From: Mactra quadrangularis
Lineage: Eukaryota > Mollusca > Bivalvia > Venerida > Mactridae
Assembly (NCBI GenBank): GCA_025267735.1
Contig: CM046304.1
Span: 23,439,381 to 23,503,380 of the forward strand
Reading direction: 5' to 3'
Length of the DNA: 64,000 nt
The position numbers and the translations under genes are program-made. How positions within the stretch are numbered: position 1 is the stretch's first letter; each line of letters starts with the position of its first letter. The notes beneath the pieces are model-generated. The model was given only the letters and a program-made list of their open reading frames with translations, did not search any database and was not told the origin of the DNA. Positions 24,619 to 34,690 of the stretch are shown in pieces.

Positions 24619-24878
24619 GTGCCATCCACAATTTCCTTTATACTTTAGTGCATGTAGAATATGTTTTTAAATTTAACAAACACTTGAAAAATAAAAAAAT
24701 ATCTATAAATATACAAGTTTGTGCATGTAACAATTACAATTGTATGAAGTATCATCACTTCTCTTTCATAATGTTGCAAGCTATTATAATTATCATAATG
24801 AGTAAATACATCTGAAATGATAATTTTGTAAATAAAAAACACGAGTTTTACAAGTGTAAAGATAGTTTTGGATGGCAC
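24619..24878. mobile_element. MITE with GTGCCATCCA ends
   Basis: GTGCCATCCACAA at the left pairs with TTTTGGATGGCAC at the right. It ends 2 bases before family A copy 4. Two AATAAA sites (24690-24695 and 24831-24836), which could serve as poly(A) signals for the upstream gene, lie within it. Confidence 0.65.
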
Positions 24879-24880
24879 AG

Positions 24881-25129
24881 TATTGTCCGTTTATTCTCAA
24901 CTGTCAAAGCTTGAATAATTTCACGGTGACTGAATGCATTGTTTTGGTACTGGCGGCCTAATTTTTATTAAAAATATCTCGACTAAAACTTATCATACGG
25001 CATTAAAAGCTTTATTCTATCATAATACACACTTTCGGAAACTCATTGATGTATTACGACAATAATTTTAACAAACGCATTTGCCGTAAAATTATTCATG
25101 TTTTGACAGTTGAGAGAAAACGAACAATA
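24881..25129. mobile_element. MITE family A, copy 4 (about 250 bp)
   Basis: It starts TATTGTCCGTTTATTCTC, AACTGTCAAAGCTTGAATAA and ends with the inverted counterpart finishing CGAACAATA. This full-length form is the best reference for the family here. Confidence 0.88.
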
Positions 25130-25158
25130 CAATTTAATAATGCATAGAATATACATCG

Positions 25159-25287
25159 TATAGTCCAGTTTTTCTCAAGTGTCAAATTTTTATCACACTT
25201 TATCACAATATCATGAGTGTTAGACTAAGTACACGAAGTCACTGTGAAATTATTCATGTTTTAACAGCTGAGAAAAAAAGAACTATG
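25159..25287. mobile_element. MITE family A, copy 5 (short form)
   Basis: It starts TATAGTCCAGTTTTTCTC and ends TTAACAGCTGAGAAAAAAAG, AACTAT. The short centre, CAATATCATGAGTGTTAGAC, corresponds to that of copies 3 and 7. It lies 30 bases from copy 4. Confidence 0.75.
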
Positions 25288-25395
25288 CAATGTTTAAACA
25301 GGGCATATGCTGAGTATATATAGTATAGATGAAAGTGTGTGATGAATGACATATTGAAAATATAGTATATTGAATATAGTTAAGTCAGCTTATGG

Positions 25396-25566
25396 TTAAA
25401 TTTTATTCTACTATCAGTGGTGCATACATCAATCCCGCTGATTTAAATATTCACTGCAGTATTTCTGTTCTCACGATTAATACAAATAGACGTACGAAGA
25501 TTATCTAACAAATATCGAATATTTTTAAAATCAGCAGAGATAATGTACGCATCACTTTTAGCTAAT
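25396..25566. mobile_element. MITE family D, copy 1
   Basis: The left end is TTAAATTTTATTCTACTATC, AGTGGTGCATACATCAATCC, CGCTGATTTAAATATTCAC; the right end is TTTTAAAATCAGCAGAGATA followed by ATGTACGCATCAC. Both arms share the CTGATTTAAATA core and the GGTGYATACAT motif of the other family D copies. Confidence 0.7.
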
Positions 25567-25730
25567 TAAAATCTAACAATAACTCAATGTTAAACATTCG
25601 CTAAATTATAGAAGGAATACTTTATGCCGGAACTAAAAATTTACCCAGATTATTGGTGAGGCCCATCTGCACCCTACATCTTGATGAGACAGCGCAAAGC
25701 TTTTCTTCATTCTGTGTTATATACATTAAG

Positions 25731-25940
25731 TTAGACTACTGTTGCGGACTTTGAAGTCAAATGCTGTAGACTTGACCGAGACGCTAAGATTACCCAAAAG
25801 TCAAAAATATTCGGCAATTGATTATCGCCCGCTTTAGCCTTTTGCGCCCGCTTTAGCGGGTTATCTGGCGTGTCACTGCGGCTCACCACGCTGTCTAGTA
25901 CTTTGTTGCTATGCTTTGGTTTAGTTTCGAGTTGTATCAT
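25731..25940 (-). other. Unassigned 69-codon open frame in a locally GC-richer patch
   Basis: On the minus strand a frame opens at 25,940 (MIQLETKPKHS) and stops at 25,731. Its composition differs from the surrounding AT-rich DNA, and it includes a CCCGCTTTAG repeat (two copies, 25,829 and 25,849). I recognise no family and see no splice partners, so it may be a remnant of a mobile element or chance. Confidence 0.2.
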
Positions 25941-26464
25941 GACCCCTGTTCAATAGCCAGAGTCATATGTGGTTAACAGTTCACCAAACTATCACTCCTG
26001 AGATTTACCAGAACTAAAGATACATCTTTCATAAACAAATGCCTTACTTTCACTAAAAAGTTCCATGATCGGTAATTTGGTTAGAACCATTTTAAAATAC
26101 CTCAATCTTGCAGACTTTAGAGGCACTCAACTATCACTTATGGGATATATATGGGGTAATGTTTAATCTGTTTCTGGGGTTTGTATTCACAAAGACCTGA
26201 TTATTATCAACGTCACAGTCTAAAACAGTGGACAGTTCACCTAACCATTTACCTGGAATTCACTAGTACAAAACTTTATTCATTTACTTACATTTGCCAA
26301 ACAAGGACTTATGTTTCAGAATCTGGTTAGAACCCACGAGACCTCTTTCAATGAGAGCAAATGGTGAGTATAAGACACTTGACCATCATTTCATATCAGC
26401 TGTTTCTAACTTGCGGCGTAAAAAATTTATTGACGATGTATTCAGATGAATTATAAATGTACAT

Positions 26465-26700
26465 GTTAGCTGGAGCAGCAGCCCAGTGGTAGGAATACGT
26501 TTTGGGATCGAGAGATCCTGGGTTCGAACCCCACTAGGAGCACTGCTAATTTCCTTCAGCAAGAAATTTACATGCGATTGCTTCACTCCACCAAGGGTAC
26601 CTGTTAGTGCTAGTAAATGGGTACCTGTTAGGGTCATGCACTGTATGCTGTGGCTGCCATCTGCGCAGTATGTTAACAGAATTGGTGTGTGACTCGATGA
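26465..26700 (+). repeat. tRNA-derived SINE
   Basis: The head resembles a tRNA: GCAGCCCAGTGGTAGGAATA is an A-box-like segment, and GGGTTCGAACCCCA (about 26,520) is a perfect B box. The body continues with a GGGTACCTGTTAGG segment and a CTGCGCAGTA motif, features of the tRNA-related SINE bodies I know from molluscs. The class is firm; the family name is not known to me. Confidence 0.75.
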
Positions 26701-27772
26701 TCGGGGAAGTTAATGTCAAGAGTCGACTGAATAGTGATACTAATAATAGACTCCCTTGCTTTAACTTTTTAACTTTTACGGTAAATTCCAACTATTAGGA
26801 CTATCAAATCAAGCGCTTGGAACTTATAAATCACATTGTTTTACAATAACAATGGTGGTCGTTAAAGCGGAACTTTAATCTAATTTGATATAAACCAGTG
26901 AGCTAATCACATGTCTTGATTCTTCATGACAATTATATGAGGAATTAAAATGCACTTAAACATCCGGTGTAAGTGTTTGTATATGTTGTTTCGATAAAAC
27001 ATGATCTTTAATCCTTCCGCCTTCATCTGTAAAAAACTATACGAAACAGATTGATGAAGCATTGGATGTTATAGTAAAGTTCCGCTGTTTGTTTGTTTGT
27101 TTGGGTTTTACGGCGCACCAACACAGAAAGGTCATATCGCACCGAAAGCAATTAATGATACTATTAATTCAAACGATATTAATGATGTAAAGCTCTATAT
27201 CTTATTATAAACATTTATTTCTTTCAAAAAGTTAAGTATAGCATATGATGGTACAGATTAAAAAAGTTCTTTAAGTGAGTTTACTTTAAAAGTTCCGCTG
27301 TAAATACCACCTGGCTTATTACAAAACGTGTTAATTTTTACGAGTTATAAATTATAACATTATTAGGCATAAGGAACAGTTCCTAATGCTTAATTTGAGA
27401 AGACATTGACTCAGAATACTAGTTATAGACAATGGTCAATGAAAGCTATGTTAGGTGAGCTAGTCATCGTTAATGATCACAATTGTGTTGACTTAGCGTT
27501 TAATTAAATCAAAGTTAAAAATGAATTTAAACATGAATAAGTTTTTCAAGACACGCCGCTGTAGAAGCTCTGCAGAGTACATGTAACTATGCAATGATCA
27601 CGGGTCATAAAACCGGTGTTAAAATCAATTCCCTGGCGTTTCTTTTTCCCCCCGGGAAAAAGAACCAAGGCCATTCACCCCTCCCCTCCCCTCCCCTGGA
27701 CCAATTTTCAATAGTCTGCCTTACAAACTTGTATTTTTTGTATCAATTTAGTTCAATCTCCCCAATGGTCCT

Positions 27773-27986
27773 AAGGCCACAACAAATTGATCAATGTTTT
27801 ATGGATTCACTCGCACCTTACTTTTGACGGTTTTTACAAAAAAATATTTTATTTCCTCGCTCGCCCATAGAAATTTGGTCAAACCGCTATATAAAGCAAG
27901 TGATTAAGATTTTTTTTCTACGCTCGCTCGACCCATATTTTTCCAGAAAAATCCATAGAACACATAATCAACTTGTTGTGGCCTAA
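27773..27986. mobile_element. Foldback family C, copy 1
   Basis: The left end GGCCACAACAAATTGATCAA, TGTTTTATGGATTCACTCGC pairs with the right end CCATAGAACACATAATCAAC, TTGTTGTGGCC. Between them are CTCGC-rich segments and AAAATTTGGTCAAACCGC. Four further copies lie in the window. Confidence 0.8.
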
Positions 27987-28042
27987 TGGTGGAATTGGTT
28001 GTTTTTATGCTAAGTCTGTTTTCTTTGTTGTATGAACCTGAG

Positions 28043-28290
28043 TATTGTCCTTTTTTTCTCAACTGTCAAAGCTTGAATAATTTCACGGTGACTGAATGCA
28101 TTGTTTTTGTACTGGCAGCCGTATTGTTATTAAAAATATTTTGACTAAAATATATCATGCGGCATAAGAAGCTTTACTCACTCATAATACACACTTTCGG
28201 AAACTCATGAGGGTATTACAACAACAATTTTAACAAACGCGTTCACCGTGAAATTATTCATGTTTTGACAGTTGAGAAAAACCATCAATA
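28043..28290. mobile_element. MITE family A, copy 6 (about 250 bp)
   Basis: It starts TATTGTCCTTTTTTTCTC, AACTGTCAAAGCTTGAATAA and ends TTTGACAGTTGAGAAAAACC, ATCAATA. The interior is close to copy 4 (for example CATAATACACACTTTCGG). It lies about 0.8 kb upstream of the TLR start codon. Confidence 0.85.
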
Positions 28291-28898
28291 CCTGATGCTA
28301 CAGTATGACATTATTATTCACTCTAAAGAGAAAGTTTGTAGTTTTATATTAAATTGTGACATCCTTTCAATTTGTTAAAAATTGTTGAAAAGTCTGAAAG
28401 AAGAGTAAATTTGATAATAAATTACTGTTTACTGACGTTACTATGGTCAAATAACGGATGTATTACAGTAATGTTTTATAATTCTTTATGTAACAAGTGT
28501 CGTGGCATCAACTCAGTACTTAAGATTGATAAAATGCATCGGAAATAACAATTAAACTTTCGTTGAAACAAAACCGGTTGGTCAGCGCGAAACAAGTGCG
28601 CTTATTGTATGAAAAAACTTACAAGGAAGTTTTGTCCATTACGAACCGGTCCGCAGATGCAACATAACAAAATAATGCATGATGAGAAATTGGTTATCTA
28701 AAATAATATCTACATTATTATATATGTACATGAATGAAGGTTAAACGTTAAATAATAAGTTAAGAGCGAAAAAACCAAGTTGCATTGATTCTTAAATTAC
28801 ATGAATATATCAGAGTAACATTAGCATGTTAAAGTTACGTAATATGAACTTCGTATTTTAAAATGTGAAAAATGGATTTATCGATGATCGCAATATCA

Positions 28899-28906
28899 TG
28901 ACGTCA
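28899..28906. promoter_or_regulatory. Perfect CRE palindrome upstream of the TLR gene
   Basis: TGACGTCA lies 220 bases before the TLR ATG, the usual reach of a proximal promoter. The same 13-base context (ATGACGTCATTTG) recurs inside the coding start at 29,174-29,186. Binding by CREB/ATF factors is inference. Confidence 0.35.
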
Positions 28907-29125
28907 TTTGGTAGAAAGTGTCTTTAATCGTATCGAGAATGACTGCTATTATGAACTTATGATTTATGAATACCGGTGCAAACAATGGACAGGCGTTGGA
29001 CGAAGTTGACTTCAACACAGAACTGGAATTAATCGTGCAAAACGAGAATCCAACGAACATTATCAATCTGTTTATACTTTTCGGATTATTAATTACAAGT
29101 AATTGTTTGATTATTAATCCTAAAA

Positions 29126-31357
29126 ATGGCGTATCCGTTGTTACCAGTTTTTCTTCTTTTTCTGACGTGTCAAATGACGTCATTTGCTTGTGGATCCGTG
29201 ACGCTTGACGCGCCACACTGTGCAGCAGACCATAAAACTAAGGTATGGAAGTGTAACTATATCCCAGTCGAAATTCCTGAAGGGTGGACCAAAGTTTACA
29301 TTGAAATGACGCATTTTGATATCGTCTGCAACAAAGACAGTTTTCAGGCAAAAAATTGGCGGGAAGTGGAAACATTTAAAATTACGTATAATGACACCAT
29401 GGCTAATTTACAAATTTACCAGGGTTGCTTCGAGAAACTTACAAGCCTGAAATATATAGGACTAAATATAGATAACTATTTTTCTTTATTTGATGGTTCA
29501 TTCCTTGGCACAGATTCTGTCAAAGTCTTGGACATGAGCGGAAGTATACGATTATATTGGACTGAATTCCTGCAAGCGTTAAAAAAGACAGATGTACTTC
29601 CTAATTTGGAAGAAATGAACCTCGAAAACGTCAATTACGTATTGGGAACCGTAAATTTGAACAAAGCATTTTTTGACATTTCGGTCTTTAGAAATCTTTC
29701 TAGAATAAACTTTAGCGGAATGCAGTTATCAAATGTGAATCTGACAGCGCTCATGTCTTCAATGCTACATTTAAAATACCTAAATGTATCTAACGTCAAT
29801 CTTAATGACTTTAGCTTCCATACGTCTCCTACTTTCGACAATCGACTTGAAACACTTGATCTCACTGATCTAGTTGTGCCTAAACACGTCCTTTCCAATG
29901 ATTTTATTGTTTATAATATGCAAGTGACTTTCGAGCATTTTAATGCTAATTTTCAAATTCTGTTCGATGTTGCAACACTTTATGCAAGTGGCATGAGAAG
30001 AAATGCGAGAGTTGAGATTCACAATTGTAGGCTAATTCTTACTAAACTTATCCCTATGAGAACAAAGACACTCGTGATAAAACGCAATAACTTGAAGTAT
30101 TTAGACTTTCAGGTTATAGGTGATCTTAAGTATAGGAATACAACTTTAAAAGAACTTGATTTGTCTATGAACTCTATGGAATACCTTCATGCTGATGCAC
30201 TGTCTCTGTTTCCTAATTTGGAAACTCTACGAGTCTCACAGAATTCATTAAGTTATATGTTGCAAAAGGATGCCATTTTATTTGAAAAATTGTTTCAAAG
30301 GAATCCGCAACTAAAATTAGTCGACTTATCGTCAAACCGTCTGGAGTCAATACCTAGAGGCCAGTTTGCATTTAACTACCTTCTAGAAGTGATCATATTG
30401 TCCGACAACACTTTACAACAAATTCATTTTACAATACATAACTTAATACATCTTCAAGTACTCGATCTTAGAAATAACAGAATATCTAACCTTGACCCTT
30501 CGTCGCTTAGCAACCTTGATACACTGATTCTAAAATTACCATCGAGTCACAGAATTGAACTAAAATTAAATGACAATCCTATATCATGTTCGAGGTGCGA
30601 TACAAAACACTTCATATCTTGGTTAACGCACACAAAATGCGTAAACCTATCAATGAATAAGCTTAAATGTATGGCAGAAAATGGGAACGTTGAGCAGATT
30701 GGTGAAACAACTGTGAAAGAATTGACTTCAATCTGTCAAAGAGTGCCTATCTTGGTTGGAAGCCTAAGTGCTTTTGTGCTGGTCGTTTCGGTTGGAGCTA
30801 TTTCAGTATACGCCTTTGTTCGACATAAGAAAATTCGAATAAAACACATGAAAATTGGTCAACTGTTAAACAATATTCACCAAGGTGAAGGTCAATATGA
30901 ATTCGTTGTCATGGTATCCTACAATAGCGACGAGGAAGATTTTATCCGCCAAAATGTTCTGGAACCATTAAACGATAATTTAAAAGCAATGATTGGTACT
31001 GAGCCTGATAGAGCCTTGGTCTTAACGGGTGATCGATATTTTCGTCCAGGCTTTATGCTACATAGTGAAATCGCTGCGTGTTTAGAGAGGGTCTGCATGG
31101 TTATTCTGCTCATAACAAATTCATTCTGTAATAGTGGGTACTGTCTAAGTGAGTTGGATCAAGCCTGGATGCAAAGAAAACCTATGATTTTGATGTTTAA
31201 AGAAGACGTAGATGAAGAGCTGATGACTCCGCTTATGAAAAACATGTACAATAAAACTGCAAGAATTTTGTGGAGACTTGAAAATGGTGAATATGTCTTG
31301 AAGACTACATGGAAGAATATATGCGAGTCAATTCTTGAAGTTATAGTAAGTAAATGA
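29126..31357 (+). CDS. Toll-like receptor (single exon, 743 residues)
   Basis: A type I membrane receptor for microbial or endogenous ligands that signals through its cytoplasmic TIR domain. Visible in order: a signal peptide (MAYPLLPVFLLFLTC, cleavage about residue 21-23); a roughly 460-residue ectodomain of leucine-rich repeats (clear ones such as LKELDLSMNSMEYLHADALS, LKLVDLSSNRLESIP, LQVLDLRNNRISNLDPSSL); one C-terminal cysteine cap (NPISCSRC, C488 and C491, then C506, C517 and C537); a transmembrane helix at about 540-565; and a TIR domain at about 591-735. TIR box 1 is YEFVVMVSYN. Box 2 is GDRYFRPG, which keeps the Pro-Gly of the BB loop but not the usual RD. Box 3 is degenerate. A single cysteine cluster gives the vertebrate-like architecture. 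There are no introns, as is common for mollusc TLRs. The orthologous class and ligand cannot be told from the sequence alone. Confidence 0.94.
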   Translation: MAYPLLPVFLLFLTCQMTSFACGSVTLDAPHCAADHKTKVWKCNYIPVEIPEGWTKVYIEMTHFDIVCNKDSFQAKNWREVETFKITYNDTMANLQIYQGCFEKLTSLKYIGLNIDNYFSLFDGSFLGTDSVKVLDMSGSIRLYWTEFLQALKKTDVLPNLEEMNLENVNYVLGTVNLNKAFFDISVFRNLSRINFSGMQLSNVNLTALMSSMLHLKYLNVSNVNLNDFSFHTSPTFDNRLETLDLTDLVVPKHVLSNDFIVYNMQVTFEHFNANFQILFDVATLYASGMRRNARVEIHNCRLILTKLIPMRTKTLVIKRNNLKYLDFQVIGDLKYRNTTLKELDLSMNSMEYLHADALSLFPNLETLRVSQNSLSYMLQKDAILFEKLFQRNPQLKLVDLSSNRLESIPRGQFAFNYLLEVIILSDNTLQQIHFTIHNLIHLQVLDLRNNRISNLDPSSLSNLDTLILKLPSSHRIELKLNDNPISCSRCDTKHFISWLTHTKCVNLSMNKLKCMAENGNVEQIGETTVKELTSICQRVPILVGSLSAFVLVVSVGAISVYAFVRHKKIRIKHMKIGQLLNNIHQGEGQYEFVVMVSYNSDEEDFIRQNVLEPLNDNLKAMIGTEPDRALVLTGDRYFRPGFMLHSEIAACLERVCMVILLITNSFCNSGYCLSELDQAWMQRKPMILMFKEDVDEELMTPLMKNMYNKTARILWRLENGEYVLKTTWKNICESILEVIVSK

Positions 31358-32472
31358 TATAACTGACTAACTTATAATAATATAACTGATTGTCTAGTGA
31401 GCAGTATAAATATATAACTGTTTGACTAATGAACAGTATAAATAATACAACTGATTGACTAGTGAACCGTATAAAAATGTAATTGATTGACTAGTGAACA
31501 GTATAAAAAATGTAATTGATTGACTAGTGAACAGTAAAAATAATATAACTGAATGACGGTGAACAGTATAAATAATATCACTGATAGACTAGGGGACAAT
31601 GTATCGGATATCACTAATTGACTAGTGAATAATGTACATAATATAAGTGATTGAATTGTCAACAATGTATCGGATATCCCTAATTGACTAGTGAATAATG
31701 TACATGATATAACTGATTGACTTGTCAACAATGTATCGGATATCCCTTATTGACTAGTAAATAATGTACATAATATAACTGATTGACTTGTCAACAATGT
31801 ATCGGATATCCCTAATTGACTAGTGAATAATGTACATAATATAACTGATTGACTTGTCAACAATGTATCGGATATTACTAATTGACCAGTGAATAATGAA
31901 CATAATATAACTGATTGACTTGTCAACAATGTATCGGATATCCCTTATTGACTAGTGAATAATGTACATAATATAACTGATTGACTTGTCAACAATGTAT
32001 CGGATATCACTAATTGACTAGTGAATAATGTACATAATATAACTGATTGACTTGTCAACGATGTATCGGATATCACTAATTGACTAGTGAATAATGTACA
32101 TAATATAACTGATTGACTTGTCAACAATGTATCGGATATCCCTAATTGATTAGTGAATAATGTACATAATAAAACTGATTGTATTGTCAACAATGTATCC
32201 GATATCCCTAATTGACTAGTGAATAATGTACATAATATAACTGATTGACTTGTCAACAATGTATCGGATATCCCTAATTGACTAGTGAATAATATACATA
32301 ATATTACCGATTGACTTGTCAACAATGTATCGGATATCACTTATTGCCTAGTGAATAATGTACATTATATACCTGATTGACTTGTCAACAATGTAAAGGA
32401 TATAACTGATTGACTATTTAACAACGTAAATGAAATAGCTGATTGACTAGTCAACATTGTCAATGATATAAG
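31356..32472. repeat. Minisatellite: 33-bp monomers evolving into 66-bp dimers
   Basis: The array starts at the TLR stop codon. The first roughly 250 bases are degenerate monomers of 32-34 bases of the type AACTGATTGACTAGTGAACA. From about 31,590 the unit is a 66-bp dimer with two distinct halves: one with TTGACTTGTCAACAATGTAT, then CGGAT, and one with TTGACTAGTGAATAATGTAC, then ATAAT. The CGGAT half recurs at exact 66-base steps from 31,601 to 32,327 (12 copies, one with CCGAT). Two variant monomers close the array. Confidence 0.92.
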
Positions 32473-33299
32473 CTAGAATTTAGCTCAGCTTATGATCACA
32501 CTCTCCTACAGGTTACCAGACTGTAACTTGAGATTGTGTTGATAAGCCGATCCAATGGGGGCTGACCCGGCGTATGCCGCCCAAAATTGCCCAAGCAAAG
32601 TTTTTTTCTGTCATGAAATATGATATTTATTAGAAATATATATATACAAGTCAAAAAATTTGCACTATATGCGTGCAACATAGCATACATTATAAAACAA
32701 TTCTTTCTCATTATTGTAAGATTTTAATATGATTCAGCGGCTGTTAGAAAATTATATGATATATCTAGATTCTTTATATTGTATACTTTGGAAAAGGATA
32801 GTTTAGGCTCTGAAAATGTGCCTGAATCCTTTAGAAATAACCAAAACTAAGGAATTTCCAGGGTCGCCTGGTCCCCTGGTTAGGATTTTGCGCTGGACCA
32901 TTCAGGGCCATTAAGATCATTAGAAACCCATTCTGCTTGTTCATTTTATGCCCCATTTAACTAGAATTTTATGTCCCCTCTTACCAGAAATCCTGGATCC
33001 GCCTATGGTGTTGATCAGACACTTTAATTGTCATACAAGTACCATTTCTGTAGGCTTAAGGTTATGATAATACCATATTTGTATACCTAACTTAACAAGG
33101 CACCATTTTCTATACCATGGTTTATCTTATATTTCCAACAACCTCATACATTTTATATCATAGTTTATATTATTGTATACTATTAAATATATATTATCAT
33201 TATCATATATAACTGTCTATATTAATACCATTATTATACCTTCTGGTATCTTAGTACATGTTTTCCATCCACTTGGTTTTTAACTGTCATTGTGTATTC

Positions 33300-33735
33300 G
33301 GGATGAGACGATATGGCCATCACACGATACGATATGAATCAATACGAAAGGAGACAATATGATTATGTACGATACCATACGATAAGGATAGTTATTGTAA
33401 AATTACAAACATTCACTTTCTTTTATTTATGATCATGGATTGTTCATCACTTTAGTTGTCTCTACCTGAGGGTTGAGTAGTCCAAACTTCGGGTTTAGAC
33501 GTCGATGGGTTAAGGTGTCCACGGTTTAAGTTGTACAAGAACAGTTTTACAAACAGACATGAAGATTATATACGACAATATATATACGACAAACCTCTTT
33601 AATGCCGAAAATACAATGACTTCCCCTGATTAGGAATGTCAAGGTCGTATCGCGATATATCATGCTGGGCCACAATACGTATCTTTGCCCAACGTATCGA
33701 TATTCTATCACTATATCGCCATATTGTCTCATCCC
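33300..33735. mobile_element. Inverted-repeat element with GGGATGAGAC ends and degenerate ACGATA repeats
   Basis: The left end GGGATGAGACGATATGGCCA pairs with ATGGCGATATAGTGATAGAA-type sequence read from the right, where it finishes CCATATTGTCTCATCCC. The subterminal regions are rich in CGATACGATA-like words. It has no transposase frame. The superfamily is not certain. Confidence 0.7.
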
Positions 33736-33758
33736 TATTGTGTACTATATATTGTATG

Positions 33759-34113
33759 AAGTACCCACTAAAAGTTTGGAGACATTTTCACTTTGTTGGC
33801 CAACAGAATAGCTTTTATCTAAACTTTGATAACCTTTCTTTTAAATGTCTTTTAGTTTTCTTTAATTTTTTGTTATCAATATGATTATTACTAGACTACA
33901 AAAATAGCATAAAAGCTGTCATGGAAAATAATTACAATAAACACTGTTTTGGAGGCTTTAGGATCTCATAAATGAATTGCATTAATGAAATTTGTTTTCA
34001 TTTTATCACACATCATACTTACACATATTTAAAATAATGAATCTAAGAATAATTATCAAAATTCAAGAATTATGGTTAATTTCTTTTGTCTCCAAACTTT
34101 TGGAGAGTACTGT
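33759..34113. mobile_element. Tc1/mariner-type MITE
   Basis: The left end AAGTACCCACTAAAAGTTTG, GAGACA and the right end TGTCTCCAAACTTTTGGAGA, GTACTGT are inverted repeats. The ACAGTAC-CTCCAAAAGTTTGGAGACA design is typical of Tc1-like ends. About 355 bp, non-coding. Confidence 0.7.
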
Positions 34114-34394
34114 TTACAAATGGTCTAGAGGCCTTGAAAAACAAAATAGATGTTTCTAATTATCAAGTACCAGATCTTGTCCCTGAAATCTTACAGCCAA
34201 CCTATTCATATACTCATATATTCATCTGACCACACTTATTTAGGTTGGAACCTTTTATAGTCTCTGATATTCAGAGTGATTAATGTCAATTTTAAAGAAA
34301 TAAAATTATTGAAAATTTTGTTTGAAATTTCTTATTACCCTCATTTTATTAAATTATCCAGTACATGAAATTTTCCCAGCTTAATACCTCAGTC

Positions 34395-34690
34395 CCATAA
34401 AATAGTGGCTTGTTGCGGACCGGTACGTGCAGACAGTCGTAGGCAGTGGGAAGCCTTGTGTATTAAGATGAAGGCACGCACATGGCACAAAACAACACAC
34501 GGGGACAGAGCCGTAGCTGGAAGATATGCAAGTTTAATCCATACTTGGCCATGATTTGACTTTGAAACTGATACGTGTATCCCCAGCTCATCTAACGGAC
34601 CCTGGTAAAGAGTTTGTACGAGCCCTTGCGGATCTTGATCGCACGGCGCCGTACGGTGCTCTTATGGCTATTTTTATGTTCATGGGACTG
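34395..34690. other. GC-richer patch of unknown nature
   Basis: Between about 34,400 and 34,690 the base composition rises clearly above its AT-rich flanks, with words such as TTGTTGCGGACCGGTACGTG and GCACGGCGCCGTACGGTGCT (the latter a near-perfect palindrome). One plus-strand frame is open for about 60 codons (roughly 34,381-34,560) and then closes. I recognise neither a protein nor an RNA family. It could be a fragment of a mobile element. Confidence 0.3.

Larger units (their letters stand above)
24319..29125. other. Intergenic MITE/SINE cluster between the repeat-protein and TLR genes
   Basis: No coding exon is supported here. Elements recognised are listed separately (24619, 24881, 25159, 25396, 26465, 27773, 28043). 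The remainder, including 25,570-26,460 and 26,700-27,770, shows no feature I can support apart from one short open frame at 25731-25940. Confidence 0.6.

Noticed and set aside
26515..26535. Considered as a true tRNA gene because of the perfect B box.
   Set aside because: The acceptor stem does not close and the sequence continues into a SINE-type body, so it is a tRNA-derived retroelement.
28966..29208. 80-codon plus-strand frame overlapping the TLR start in another phase.
   Set aside because: It has no signal peptide or domain and is replaced by the 743-codon TLR frame, whose N-terminus is a clear signal peptide.
31459..32340. Series of minus-strand open frames encoding a 22-residue repeat (SQSVILCTLFTSQL-like).
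   Set aside because: They lie wholly in the minisatellite. The unit is 66 bases, a multiple of three, so a frame without stops is repeated automatically; there is no start context, splice signal or flanking coding sequence.
31356..32472. Considered as a CRISPR array because of regular spacing.
   Set aside because: Units are contiguous with no unique spacers, and the DNA is eukaryotic.
34381..34560. Considered as a ribosomal-protein pseudogene because the minus strand translates to KYGLN.
   Set aside because: Only five residues match and the flanking residues do not; this is within chance.
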